Below, in pieces: positions 25,532-42,743 of a stretch of DNA of 64,000 nt; position 1 is the first letter of the stretch; every line of letters starts with the position of its first letter. The DNA lies in the NCBI GenBank assembly GCA_000181795.3, contig CM012954.1, positions 12,476,568 to 12,540,567 on the forward strand, in the 5' to 3' direction. The stretch comes from Trichinella spiralis. Lineage: Eukaryota; Nematoda; Enoplea; Trichinellida; Trichinellidae. The notes under the pieces are model-generated. The model was not told the DNA's origin, made no database searches, and saw nothing but the letters and a program-made list of their open reading frames with translations. The translations under genes and the position numbers were made by a program.

Positions 25532-28033
25532 ATGGCAAGATATTTCGCAGAATTGCTTCTCATTCTACTTCATATTACGCATACTTCTTCCACACCTACA
25601 TTAGAGCTAGTGCAAGTGGTAAAAAAGATTTTTTTTTTACATCATAGCACATCTAGATGAAAAAGGACTGAAAAAGGACAATATAATTCAAAGAATAATT
25701 TCTCTAAATTCAATAGTGCTTTAAGAGTGCTGTGTTTTTATTTAGTTTCAATTAATTATAAGTAATATACTTTATCACATCTCAATTCTATAACACAATT
25801 TCAGTACTTAAACGCAAGCTTTTTACAAACGAATCGTTTTATAGATCTAAATGTTTGGTATAAATTTAAGGCAAAAGATTTGTAATTTGCATGATTATGA
25901 TTAACTGAATAAATGAACTATTGAACCAAACCTAACTCTGCTATCAATATTTATTGTGGGCATTAACGAACAGATATGGCGCCATGGTCACAGAACACCA
26001 GTGAGAAGAGTTACCTCGCTCAAAGCAAATGATACGAATAGGTGGATTCCTGATTTAGGTGAACTTACAAAGGTAAACAAATTATTACAGTAAATACTAA
26101 ACTTTTCACATGAATGTTTACTTTACGCTATCAGAAAGGTATGAAACAACAATTTTTACTCGGAACAATACTGGCAAATCGTTACATGAATCAAATCCCG
26201 CTAATCGAAACTAACACTGCTTGGAAGCACGTATGTAGACTGTTAATTTTCAATAAACTTCCGCCGCAATATTTGGTCGCTTTTTATACATTAACAGATC
26301 TACATCAGAAGTTCCAATTATAACAGAACTATTGTTAGCGCCTTGAGCAATTTAGCCGGCTTTATGCACAATTCAACTTCTGGTTTACCAAATGTTCACG
26401 ATTGGCCACAAAAATGGTCACCTATCCCAGTGCACACTGAAGAAGAATGGGTATGATAAAATCAACCAAATGAACGCGCTTATCTGTTTCACATATGCAC
26501 CATCATCACGATGCAACATAAGATTTTGCCTTGATAGGAATAGTTCATTACTGAAATTTCTTTAATTTTTGCTCAGAAATATTTTTCACAAATAAAAAAG
26601 TAAAATAATACTTTTTGTAATTCAAAAATTTTCAGAAATTGAGAATGCTACGTGAATGTCCGGCTGCAGTAGAAGTTAAAAAAGAAAAAGTTATTGCAAC
26701 TGTAGAATATCAAGCATATGAAACAAACAACACTGAATTTTTCAAATTTTTACGAAATATGACAGGAATTCCAAATATCAATTTGGAAAACATCTATTTA
26801 ATAGACGATTCACTACAACTCATTGTAAGTATGAAAAACCTGTCAATTTTCAATCAACAATTTCTACACAAATACGCAAATTCATTTTGATAAAAACATC
26901 ACGGTGTTTTCTGTATAATTTTCAAACTGAACTCATTTCTCTGTGTGCTGATGAAGAACAAATGATAAAGCTTACTTTACAGAGCTTACAAAGCTGATTT
27001 TAGAAGGAAGGAAGTCCTGAGGACTGGGTGCCTGAAGATCATCCCTGGCCAATTTGGGCGACTGAAGAAGTCTATGAAAAGATCAAAACACTGAGACAGC
27101 ATGGAAATGGATTTTTATTCGCAGACGAAGAAATTCGTCGACTTCGAGGAGGTAATAAAGCAGATGTGTTGCCCTGGATTAACAAAATTCTCATTCATTA
27201 CTCGGATAACAATCTTCAGGTCCACTATTGCAAGAAATTATTGAACGCATGCGACAAAAAGAAGCAAGCTTGACCAATAAAAATCTCATTTCACCAAAAT
27301 GGATTCGTAACTTAAAGTATTATGCCTATTCTGCAGTAATTATTCCAAAAAAAACACTACAACTATAAATAATTCATAATTTTCGCAATTATCCTCTTAG
27401 CACGACCTCAATATATTGCTGTTGTTACAAATGTTCAAAGTTGAAGAATGGTTGCAGAAAAGTGTAAGCATGCCAGACTTTGCGAGCTGTCTATCAATAG
27501 AACTCTGGAGAACTGACAACAACACTATGGAAGTAAAAGTGAGTGAGTACGCAAGTTAAAAGTAAATGATTTTCTTCGAAATTTTTATAATAATTTCATT
27601 GCATATGTTTTAAAAGAGGAATTTGTTGAATGACAGATAAAATTTCAAATGAACAGGTCTTCCAACGTCTGGGGCCCACAGAAATGGTTTTTCAGCCTGT
27701 TCAAGTAGGTGGATGTCCAAAATTACCCAGTGCATGCCCGTTGGAACAATTTGAAGAAGTTTTCCAAAAGTATTTTATTAAAAATTCTTGGATAAATGAG
27801 TGCACAGCTCAGTCAGCTGCTACTTCATCATTACAGCATTCATTTTTATCCGCAGGTAATCATCAATATCCCATTCAGTTATTAATTTTACAAAAAGAAA
27901 GAATTTCAAAATCTGTATCCTCTTTCACTCACATATTTTACAAACTTACACTTAAAAATTTTATATTTTAGGAGTATTTTGTCTTATATATTGGATTCTA
28001 TCTGAAAAGATTTTCACCAAGCTAACAATATAA
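25532..28033 (+). CDS. histidine acid phosphatase, tandem copy 2
   Basis: Exons: 25532-25618, 25974-26072, 26135-26230, 26298-26450, 26636-26824, 27004-27151, 27220-27335, 27401-27538, 27657-27855, 27972-28033; 428 residues. Same enzyme family as the gene just upstream. R-H-G-H-R-T-P is at residues 32-38, the second Arg in I-R-S-S-N-Y-N-R-T at about 95-105, and the catalytic His-Asp at 297-298. Seven of ten exons (exons 2 to 8) have exactly the same length as in copy 1 and every intron has the same phase, so the pair arose by tandem duplication. Introns have diverged while catalytic exons have not. It has a signal peptide (L-L-L-I-L-L core) and a hydrophobic C-terminal anchor. The ninth exon is 9 bases longer and the tenth 12 bases longer than in copy 1. 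Expression differences between the copies cannot be seen. Confidence 0.92.
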
Positions 28034-31000
28034 CAAACAAAGCTAACGCTGCCGACACGCGCATAAACTAAACGCTAACCAATAATCAGGTGTCAATTGA
28101 AAAATGCGAAACGTAGTATGAATACAAAAAAGAAGCAATTAAAATTACACAACAATCAATAGATAGTTGGAATGATCATAATGATAAATAAATTGTAATA
28201 TTATTTTACAAACGAATAAATAAATATTAATAATTGAAAAGCAGAATGATTTAAAAACTTATTCTCACTCACCTGGCTAAATTGAATGTGAAATGTAAGC
28301 TTTTCGTCGCCGTTGTTAATACCTCAATTTACCGATTGATTTTTCCGTTGTTGCCACGCTGAGGGAATAAAACCACTAAAAGCAACGATAAATTTGATGC
28401 CAATTAACAAACCAGCCGCTCTACTCAAGCAAAAGATTGTCAGCAAAACAAATAAAACCATACGTACTTTTAACAATGCACAGAATTAATCAAATACCAA
28501 AATGAAATACATTATATCCACACACATATATGTATATATTTATTTAAATGTTGGAAAAAATAGTTTTGAAGAAACAAAAAATCTTTTTTAACTTTTAATA
28601 AGTCATGTTTTTTCCTATTCTTAAATAAAAGTTGAAGTGTGTTTTTCATAAAATGTTGAAATATGATAATATCAATGATGACTTGTAGTTTTTAACTGTA
28701 ATGTAAATTTTAAATCTGACCGCTCTCATTCTACACCAAAAGCATATACTTATACATATAAGCTTGGAATTTCTGCAATGTATAAATGTGAATAAAATAA
28801 ACAGATATCGTTTATGCTAGAAAATTTTTTTTTAAATGTAAATCATTTTAAAGAAAGAAACAATGAATAACATTGCATTCTGTAAACGCAATTTAATTTT
28901 TTTGATAAGCTATCAGCGTTTGCCTAGCTGTAGTGCAAGCGGTTGCTTGCGTTCAGCTAAAAGGACAAATGTGGAAAATTGCTGATGACACCATCAAAAG
29001 ACAACAGCAGAAAAAGCAAAGAGACAGACAGAGAGACATTTTTTTGCAAAGAGAAGAAAAATATTGTATCAGTAATAAATTTGAAATGCAGCAAGGAAGT
29101 GTCGTCATTCGACAAATTCCACTTCCAATGAACGGCGGATGTCCTTCACAACGGCAATAACCGTTTGCTTGTAGTTAGCTGAACCGGAAAATCGTCAATC
29201 TGAATGTCGACATCAACATCATTATCATCATATGTTTATTAACCTGTCTGAATTCGACAATGTCAACGCTTATCTGTCATCACCGGCAGGTAGGCAGTTC
29301 AATGTTGACAAAGCTGATTTGCCGTCCTCGATACTATGCATATTATTCGGCGTTTTTCAACAAGCAAAACTGTGACCGTATCGTATCATTTTCAATAATA
29401 CAACTGATGAATAATAAATACATCCCTAGAAACTATTTCAACTAGTTTAAATAAGCCACACATTAAAGATGTCAAATGCAAGATAATACAGATGCAAATT
29501 TTCCTACTATAAACTGCAGCCATTTGGCTGCTTTGGAAATCATAAAATCTGTTTCACTTCATGAACCTAAACACTGACAAAAGGAAAATGGAAAAAAAAT
29601 TTAATCAAATTAAAATCCGTTCAACACGTCATGTTTCAGTTCAATTGAAAATCAAATTTACAGCCTCTTTCTTTCCAAATTACAGCTGTTTACCTGCTCT
29701 GAACAAAGATAAAATTAGCCCACAGATATGATAACAGATTCAACAAATATGCAGATTCTGATCGAAAAAAAACATTTTCAAACCAACATAAATACAATTT
29801 TTATGATCATTTGATTTTTATGATTATCCCCATTTGATCATTTTTTCTGCCCAATCTGCTGCCAGATGTGAAACAAGAAATCTCAACATTTCAACAATAA
29901 TATACTTTCTTTTCTTTAATACATATAAATGTATGCATATACACCGCTAACAGCAAATTCCACCTATATGTACGGACGTGTAGCATAATAGATTCAATAT
30001 TTGCAAATGAACAAAACTATTGCCACAGTGTTGTTCTGATTGTTGCTGCTTATTGAAACAGACTAGAAATCAAATTGATCGCATATATTGCATTCATTTT
30101 TGCAACTGTCAAATGCAGCAGCATTTCAAAGTGGTGCAAAGTATAATAGTTAATAAAGTGGAACATTTTGATCAAAAATTACATTTCAAAAATATAAATA
30201 ATAGTTTTGTCTAACTTTCAACAAGGCAAAAGGCCATTTATTGCTTGAAAAATGTAACGCTTCATACCTTTTCAAAAAGCCCAAATAAATGCAGTTCATA
30301 AAAGGAGCTTAAAATAGACTTGAACTCGTAATAATAATAATATTATGATTATTAATTAAATGAAATATTGCCCTTTTTTTCCGTTTCCACTTGAACACAT
30401 CAATAACACTGCAGAAAAGCAATTAACGAGCTTAATAAGTTTCCAGTTAACTATTTTGCAGTTTCATCAAAAAATACACATTAAAAGATTTTCATCTTCA
30501 TCTACACACAATATTCCGACAAATTGACAGCAACAAAAATGAAAAATTAAATTTTTATGCGGTTAAGTAAAAAGAACAACAAGCTGAAAAGAAAGAAGAA
30601 GCTAACAACAAGACGGCAGTGACATTGTAAATGAATAAAAATCATTTTTTCCCTCTACAATATTAAGAACAGTTGGTTTTTGGTTGCTTGGCGATTCGAT
30701 GTTGCAGCTTTGGGAAAATTCAAAATCAAACAATGTAAAAAAGTACAAAAAATGACAATTTTTAAACAACCGTTGCGATTTAAATTTTCCAACAGCAACG
30801 CTTCAATTGAAATTGGTCAACAAAAAACCTCTCTACATCCACAGATGTGGAAAAAATGAAAATACCATCTGAGCACAAAATTGTCAATATTGACAAGCAA
30901 CAAATTGAATTTCAAGTGAAAATTGAAAATCCGCCTCTATTATAGAATAAAATAAAATAACCTGTGCCGTCATGAAACTTCCCACTATTTGAAAAGCAAA

Positions 31001-31095
31001 AAAATAACAACAACAACAACAACAAACAATCAGGCAGTTGCTGCTAATTTGCAAAGGAGAAGAAGGTGAATGAATCAATGCTCGCACCGTCGTGA
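28034..31095. other. gap with isolated possible exons only
   Basis: AATAAA signals near 28188-28220 could end the acid phosphatase transcript. On the minus strand a strong donor (CCAG|GTGAGTG) sits near 28270, suggesting a 5' exon of unknown ownership. A plus-strand 75-codon frame at 28933-29160 is Gln/Lys/Arg-rich and follows a TTGCGTTCAG acceptor-like site; it resembles no known family. The remainder is AT-rich with nothing supported. Confidence 0.4.
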
Positions 31096-32691
31096 TTAAT
31101 GTTTGAAAAAACTAAACCGTTGATTATTCAATCTGGCTTTCTTGTACGCGTCGGTCAACAGTGCCGACTGGTGACCAAAAGGCAAATGGTCAAGCTTGTC
31201 ACTGAGGAGCAGATCAAGCAGACGATCGGCTTTTTGCAATTCTGAAGAAAGAAACGGAACACGCACCACCTCGGCCACATCATCGGCTCGTCTAGACTGC
31301 TGCTGCTGGTGGTGGTGGTATTGGTGAGGTTCCAAACAACCAGAGGGCAGATCGATGTAGCTCGAAGCAGAATTGACCGCTTCCACTGGTGGACTGTGGG
31401 TTTTCAACCGCTGCTGACCGACGCACGTATAGCGACCGGGCTTGTTCTGGCCAATCACCAAATCGACGTAGGTGCCGTTGCTTTCGGCGAGAACTTGTTG
31501 CTCCAAAGTCCAAAAAATGCGCAACGCGAACTCCAATCCAGGAATGGCCACAAATCGGCACCTCAACACTTGCACCGACCCACACTGGACCAATGGGGGC
31601 CAGATTTCAGTACGGGGATTCCAGAGGAGCACCAGACCGGCACTTCTGGCAATGAGCTGCGCCCTGGATCGGTCGCGAAGCGAGCAGACCAATTTCAACA
31701 GCTCACTGCCGGCACCGTCGTCGTTGAACCTGGCCAACTGGGGCGAGGCACCCTGCAGGCGCACCGAATCCAACGCCACCCCAGACCGACCGAGCAGATC
31801 GCAGTCCACCGAACCACCTCCCGACCAGTGGATCATCGCCAACACGAAGTGGTACTTGTTTTGCTGCACCGCGGCGGCCGAATCGTGCTCCAGACGATTC
31901 CAGCGCATCGTCGCCGCTGCATCCAACAGACGCACGTCCAAAAATGCATCGGCGGTGGAACAGCGAAAATCGCCGGTCACCTCGTAGTGGACCTCACGAC
32001 CCATGGCGACCGCGTGGCATGTGGTCGGTGCCGCTTGTTCGACGACAAACTCGTGTCCGTCGTCCAAGCCGGCAAGCATGCACGGCTTCCAAATATCCAA
32101 GCCACGCTGCACAGATTGCAAATACGAACACCAGTGATGTTTCATGTGGTCGCAGTATCTGACACTCTGATCCGGGTAGACAATGCAGAACGACGAGAAC
32201 CGATCGCCGCACAAACTTGGTCTGCCGTTCTCGTTGTCCGAGCAAAATCTTGGAAACGAGCCCGACCATTGTGCGGCACTTTCCGCTTCAACAACGCCGT
32301 CGACATCCATTAGCTGACAAGAATAATAATAATTATTATTATTACCAATTTGACCAACAATTGATCCTTTCATCCGGAGATCGTATTGTATCCAATCACC
32401 ACCGACAATTTCACTCTCAGCTAGCACATGCTGAACAACAGTAGAAGAAAGCTGCACGAGACGAAGCTTCGTACCAGCCGGGCAACTGTCATTTGCACAG
32501 GAACACTTCAACCTCACCGTGGATTGATTGTGCAAGAAGTAAACATCCGTATTATATTTATCCAACAGGGACACTTCAAAAATGATAAGCTGCGTTGAAG
32601 AAGGAGAAGAAAATGTGCTGCCGGCGAACAGCAACAACAAAGTTGCAAATCGGAACACTTTTATCGATAGCAACTTGTTGTTCAGACACAT
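31096..32691 (-). CDS. predicted secreted Ig-like, Cys-rich protein, intronless
   Basis: A single frame of 531 codons from the ATG at 32689-32691. The open frame extends 13 codons upstream, but only from a TTG. Residues ~12-28 form a clear signal peptide (A-T-L-L-L-L-F-A-G). One Ig-like pattern lies near residues 50-130 (L-K-C ... Y-Y-S-C). A Cys-dense section of about 60 residues follows, with spacing unlike a domain I can name. A second Ig-like pattern lies near 370-430 (V-L-R-C ... W ... G-R-Y-T-C-V). N-glycosylation sequons (N-Q-S, N-D-S, N-G-T) fit export. A His/Gln run is near residue 455. No transmembrane segment was found after the signal. Its GC content is higher than its flanks and it has no introns, unlike most neighbours, so a retroposed origin is possible. 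It may be a nematode-specific cell-surface or matrix protein; the function is unknown. Confidence 0.75.
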   Translation of the reverse strand: MCLNNKLLSIKVFRFATLLLLFAGSTFSSPSSTQLIIFEVSLLDKYNTDVYFLHNQSTVRLKCSCANDSCPAGTKLRLVQLSSTVVQHVLAESEIVGGDWIQYDLRMKGSIVGQIGNNNNYYYSCQLMDVDGVVEAESAAQWSGSFPRFCSDNENGRPSLCGDRFSSFCIVYPDQSVRYCDHMKHHWCSYLQSVQRGLDIWKPCMLAGLDDGHEFVVEQAAPTTCHAVAMGREVHYEVTGDFRCSTADAFLDVRLLDAAATMRWNRLEHDSAAAVQQNKYHFVLAMIHWSGGGSVDCDLLGRSGVALDSVRLQGASPQLARFNDDGAGSELLKLVCSLRDRSRAQLIARSAGLVLLWNPRTEIWPPLVQCGSVQVLRCRFVAIPGLEFALRIFWTLEQQVLAESNGTYVDLVIGQNKPGRYTCVGQQRLKTHSPPVEAVNSASSYIDLPSGCLEPHQYHHHQQQQSRRADDVAEVVRVPFLSSELQKADRLLDLLLSDKLDHLPFGHQSALLTDAYKKARLNNQRFSFFKH

Positions 32692-33137
32692 TGACGACAA
32701 CGACGGCGACAATCCAACCAAATTGAACAAACAACAAGTAAACAGTACAATGAAGTATATTTGTTTGTTGTAAAATGTAAATTATCCCGATTAATAACAA
32801 CAACTACTACTGCTGCTGCTACATGCAGCCGATTGGAACGTCAACAACGTGTCAATTACGTAGCAGTTGATCTGCGGGACAAATTATCCGCAAAATAAAC
32901 TTCACAGTATTATGCAGATTATATTTTCAATTGTCGTCACTACGGGATGTCTGTCCATTGTGGATGATGCACAAGCTTTCCAATTTCACTTTCGCAACAA
33001 GCATTATTCGTCTTTTTTTTCATTTCTTCTTCTTTACCATTGTCTCTAATTTGTTTAATTCTTTCTTTTTCTTTTTCTGTTTTCAACTTTGTCTACTTCG
33101 GATTAAAAATACAAACCAACCATTGCTTTCAGTTATC

Positions 33138-33164
33138 GATCAATCAATCAATCAATCAATCAAT
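33138..33164. repeat. (AATC)n microsatellite
   Basis: About seven ATCA units in a row, in the 5' flank of the Ig-like protein gene. Confidence 0.9.
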
Positions 33165-33374
33165 AATTTTTCCAATTCAGTTATTAATTAATACATACGA
33201 TGCAGTGCAATAACAGAGGGAGCTTATTTCAATTATTCCAGGTGGATGCAGTACCTTTTTCAGTCGTTTCTTCTTCAGCTCGTCACTTTTAGCTGCTTGC
33301 TTGCTACATGTACAATTTGAATAATGTGCTTGTTGTATGTGCGTATGTGAAAATGAATGTACACTTTGTGCAAC

Positions 33375-33392
33375 TGTGTGTGTGTGTGTGTG
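33375..33392. repeat. (TG)n microsatellite
   Basis: An uninterrupted TG run of about nine units, followed by imperfect GTGCGTG copies. Confidence 0.9.
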
Positions 33393-33504
33393 TACTTGCG
33401 TGCGCGTGTGCTTGAACGTGCGTCCGAGTGTATCTAGATCGCGAACGCTGATTGGCCATTTAGAAAACAAACTCCGCCTAAAGCCACTTCCAAACCTGCA
33501 CTAG

Positions 33505-33784
33505 TGAACAATTGAATCAGCAAAACCGACGACTACATTCATTGGCTAGCGTGAAAAGCGACGGCAACAACAGCTGCCGGGCATGTTTTACGTGTAAAGC
33601 TAAAATTGAAGAAGCCAAACAGCAGGTGAGAAATGAAAATCGAAAAGCGTCTCTATAAAATGTCATTAGAGCGGATTGAAGATTTTCCTCTTTTTTCTCT
33701 TCGCAACAGCTTCATCATCAGCAGAGCAGAAAGCAGCAGCCCTGTGAAAGCCAACTTCAAGCAACAACCCCCCCCCTTCCTTGA
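33505..33784 (+). CDS. possible terminal exon pair of an unknown plus-strand gene
   Basis: Two stretches join in frame across an 84-base intron (33626-33709) with a GTGAG donor and a long pyrimidine tract ending CGCAACAG. The first (33505-33625) reads E-Q-L-N-Q-Q-N-R-R-L-H, then a C-R-A-C-F-T-C-K cluster and K-I-E-E-A-K-Q-Q. The second (33710-33784) is Gln-rich and ends at TGA. The heptad-like start resembles the end of a leucine-zipper helix, but no basic region, start codon or upstream exon was found. It may equally be a 5' UTR intron or chance. Confidence 0.25.
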
Positions 33785-34524
33785 GTGAGAAAGCTAAACT
33801 GAGAAACCATATCGGTTTATGCTAAATTCTAGACGAATCACATTCCACCGCAAGATCACATTGCAACAATTTAACAACTTATTGCTCTAAGTGAAATCTT
33901 TATACTTCAAACAATACAACGAAAGCAAACCTAATTACTTGATATTTGAATTTGCTGAATCGAAATCGAAATCAAAAGAGAAATCACTCGACCACTTCAG
34001 TTACTTTAATTAAATTATTACAAGAATAATAATAATAATAATAGAACTCTTCTGTATAATTTTAACATTTTTTTCCTTTACCATTTTGGCTGTTTAATTT
34101 TTCCTTTTAAATGGAATCTTCAATATCACAAAAATTAAAATATCGTTTCGTTGAATTAAAGTTATTTATAAAGTGACATTCTTGTGCAGCTGTGTTATGA
34201 AAGGAAAAAATATCAAGCCATCAAAGCATGGCATGACCATTATAATGAGCGCGTCATAATCAGTCTGCAATTAGCGCACGTGATCATGTGCAAGATTTAC
34301 GAGAATCTTTTGTATAGAATAAAAATCAATTGAATACGTATCAATATTAGATAAAAACTTCAGCTGCACTGAAAGCAGGTAGTAAGAGCTTTCATTCGGT
34401 TTCATTGATCCACCAACCATACTACCATTTATGAAGAAAATAAACCTACAGCTTTCATAAGTAATAAACTTCCAAGAAAGCTTATCTAACAAGTACCAAG
34501 CGCTTTCAGCAAACAAGCAAACCA

Positions 34525-34587
34525 ATATATATATATATGTATATATATATATATTATATATATACATGTGTGTGCGTGTGTGTGTGT
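34525..34587. repeat. (TA)n/(TG)n compound microsatellite
   Basis: Imperfect TA run followed directly by a TG run with one CG interruption. Confidence 0.9.
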
Positions 34588-35452
34588 CCAAGAAAAGTGA
34601 CGAATATTAAAGCTTCTTCTCGTTACAAACATCATTCACAAATGACACGGATCAATTTCTTGATAAGACGACAACTCCGAAATATCTTCCACACTCCATG
34701 TTCAATTATTGCAAAGCCGTCCGCTTTTGAAGACCAATTTTGCACGTCTCAGTGCACCATTTTGTGCATCATCATCATCAACAGCAGCAGCAGAAAGCAC
34801 CAAATTTTCCAATTGATCCGAAAACAATATTCTTCAGCTGTAGAATGAATAATTAAAATTTTATACAAAAAAAATCTTCCTTTTTTCATTCGCTACATTT
34901 AATATCATCAATGAAATGATGCAAACCTTTTTGTTGTTCCTGAGTTGAGTAGTAAATCAAAAATTATTGTTTCAAAATGCTAAAATTTTGTACACCTTCT
35001 ATAATATTTTATGCGTAATTTGGAAAAAAACAACATTAACAAAATACAGCCCACTGAATATAACAAAAAATGCCGCGTTGTACAACGTCATCGTGTAAAC
35101 TGTAATTGCAAGTATGAATACTGTATTGCTGCTACGTGTTACACTGGGCACCAAACGTGCTATGATTAATTTCTCGGAAAAGCAGAAGAAGATGAAGATG
35201 CTGAAGAAATCATAATAAAATTAAAAATCAGCTCAAATGTGTGAAGTAGAAAAGAAATATAAGCTGCAATGAAGAACACATTAGAAATTAAAAAGAAAAA
35301 AAAACAACAAATGACGACTAATTGATAATGCAGCCGGGGCTTGTTTGCTCGGTGTAATAGCAGTAGTAGTGGTAGTAGTAATGGTGATGGTGGCAAAAAA
35401 TGAAGCTCAATCAGGACAAGATATTGTAAAAAAATTGAAATAAAAAATGCCA

Positions 35453-41415
<5,963 letters not shown>

Positions 41416-42337
41416 GTTTTTCAAACTTGAAAAGAAAAGTTAACAATCAAAAAAGCAATTACACATATATACGAAGTTTAAAGTTAAACGCCGCACAGCA
41501 TAAATATAAATACGTGCCGTATTCATCTTTAAATTGAAAAAAAATAATCAAATAAAATAAATGATACATAAAAACCAAATACCTTAGCTAGCAAACTTTT
41601 TGACTTATGTCGCACTTTTGAAACTTCAAAAACAGATTCAAAAACGTCGCTTCAAAATTGTTGAAAGTACGACGAATCGATTAATCATTTTTATAAAATA
41701 AATAAAAACGAGAACATTATTGAAATGCCCTTCAAACCAATCCTTAACGATACAAGCAATTCAACTGACGCCAGATAGAGAATAACCACAGATCTTGCAA
41801 TTTCTACAGTATGAAACTGCCAATAACAATGACTTTAAAGTCTTAATAATTGAAATAAAAGTAATGGTTTATGAAATGCTGCTATACATTTATATGAATT
41901 TGAATTCATAAAAAATAATTTATAATTTAGTTAATAATCATTTCTATTCTAAATTACTCAGCATTGCTAATTTCATAATTTTATTTATTCTCATATATTT
42001 AAAAAGTCTTATGAAAAACTGGTTGAAAATTTATAATTAAAATTACATAATTGCATGCTTTTTATAAATGTTTCTCATCAATATTTTTTTTCTACAGAAA
42101 TATTCAAAATATTTTGCAATGCCAAATCTATTAGTGCCGTAAATATAAATATTGCATTGTGCGATCAATATGAAAAAAAAATATTTGAAATCAAATAATT
42201 GTAAATTATAAACAAATTTAATTATTTGTTCAAAATAAAATATTATTAAGCTAATATTATTCAAACTCCTTGAGTTTCATAATACACTGTAATAGAAGTG
42301 CGTAGTGTTAGCAATTGTTTGTTGTTTTTGTTTCAAA
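41416..42337. promoter_or_regulatory. divergent intergenic region ACSL / SUCLA2
   Basis: 922 bases between two start codons pointing apart. It must hold the promoters of both genes. It is strongly AT-rich and no specific element was identified. Confidence 0.5.
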
Positions 42338-42688
42338 ATGGCAGCTGCATGGATACCACGATTTCTGCGATGCTCATCTGCGGTATGTTTTTAGCTATAT
42401 TTTTTTGTGTTATACCTTTTCTTTATCCAACCAGTAAATAGCAGATAATGGCGATTTCAGATTTAAAGATTTGTATTTGTATTGATATAATCACAGTTTC
42501 ATTTTCAAGTTAATTTTCAGGTGTTTTTTAAACATAAGATTTAAGCAGTGAAAAACACTCGTCCGGAAAATTTTAATGTAATTCTTTTGATGTTAATTTC
42601 ATCTAACTTATTAATGTTGATTTATCAGTACTTCTATATTAGTATATATTTTATGCCGAGGAATTATTTTTGCTTTATCCATAATTAA

Positions 42689-42743
<55 letters not shown>

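Larger units (their letters stand above)
32692..35452. other. gap between Ig-like gene and acyl-CoA synthetase
   Basis: Rich in simple repeats: (AATC)n at 33138-33164, (TG)n at 33375-33392, (TA)n and (TG)n at 34525-34587, and several AAT runs. A possible plus-strand terminal exon pair (33505-33625 and 33710-33784) is described as a separate feature. Nothing else supported. Confidence 0.5.

Noticed and set aside
28933-29160. Gln/Lys-rich 75-codon plus frame
   Set aside because: An acceptor-like site precedes it, but no donor, partner exons or family were found; mentioned only in the gap description.
31309-32313. 334-codon plus-strand open frame
   Set aside because: Antisense shadow of the intronless Ig-like gene; Arg/Gln/Pro-rich with no family resemblance.
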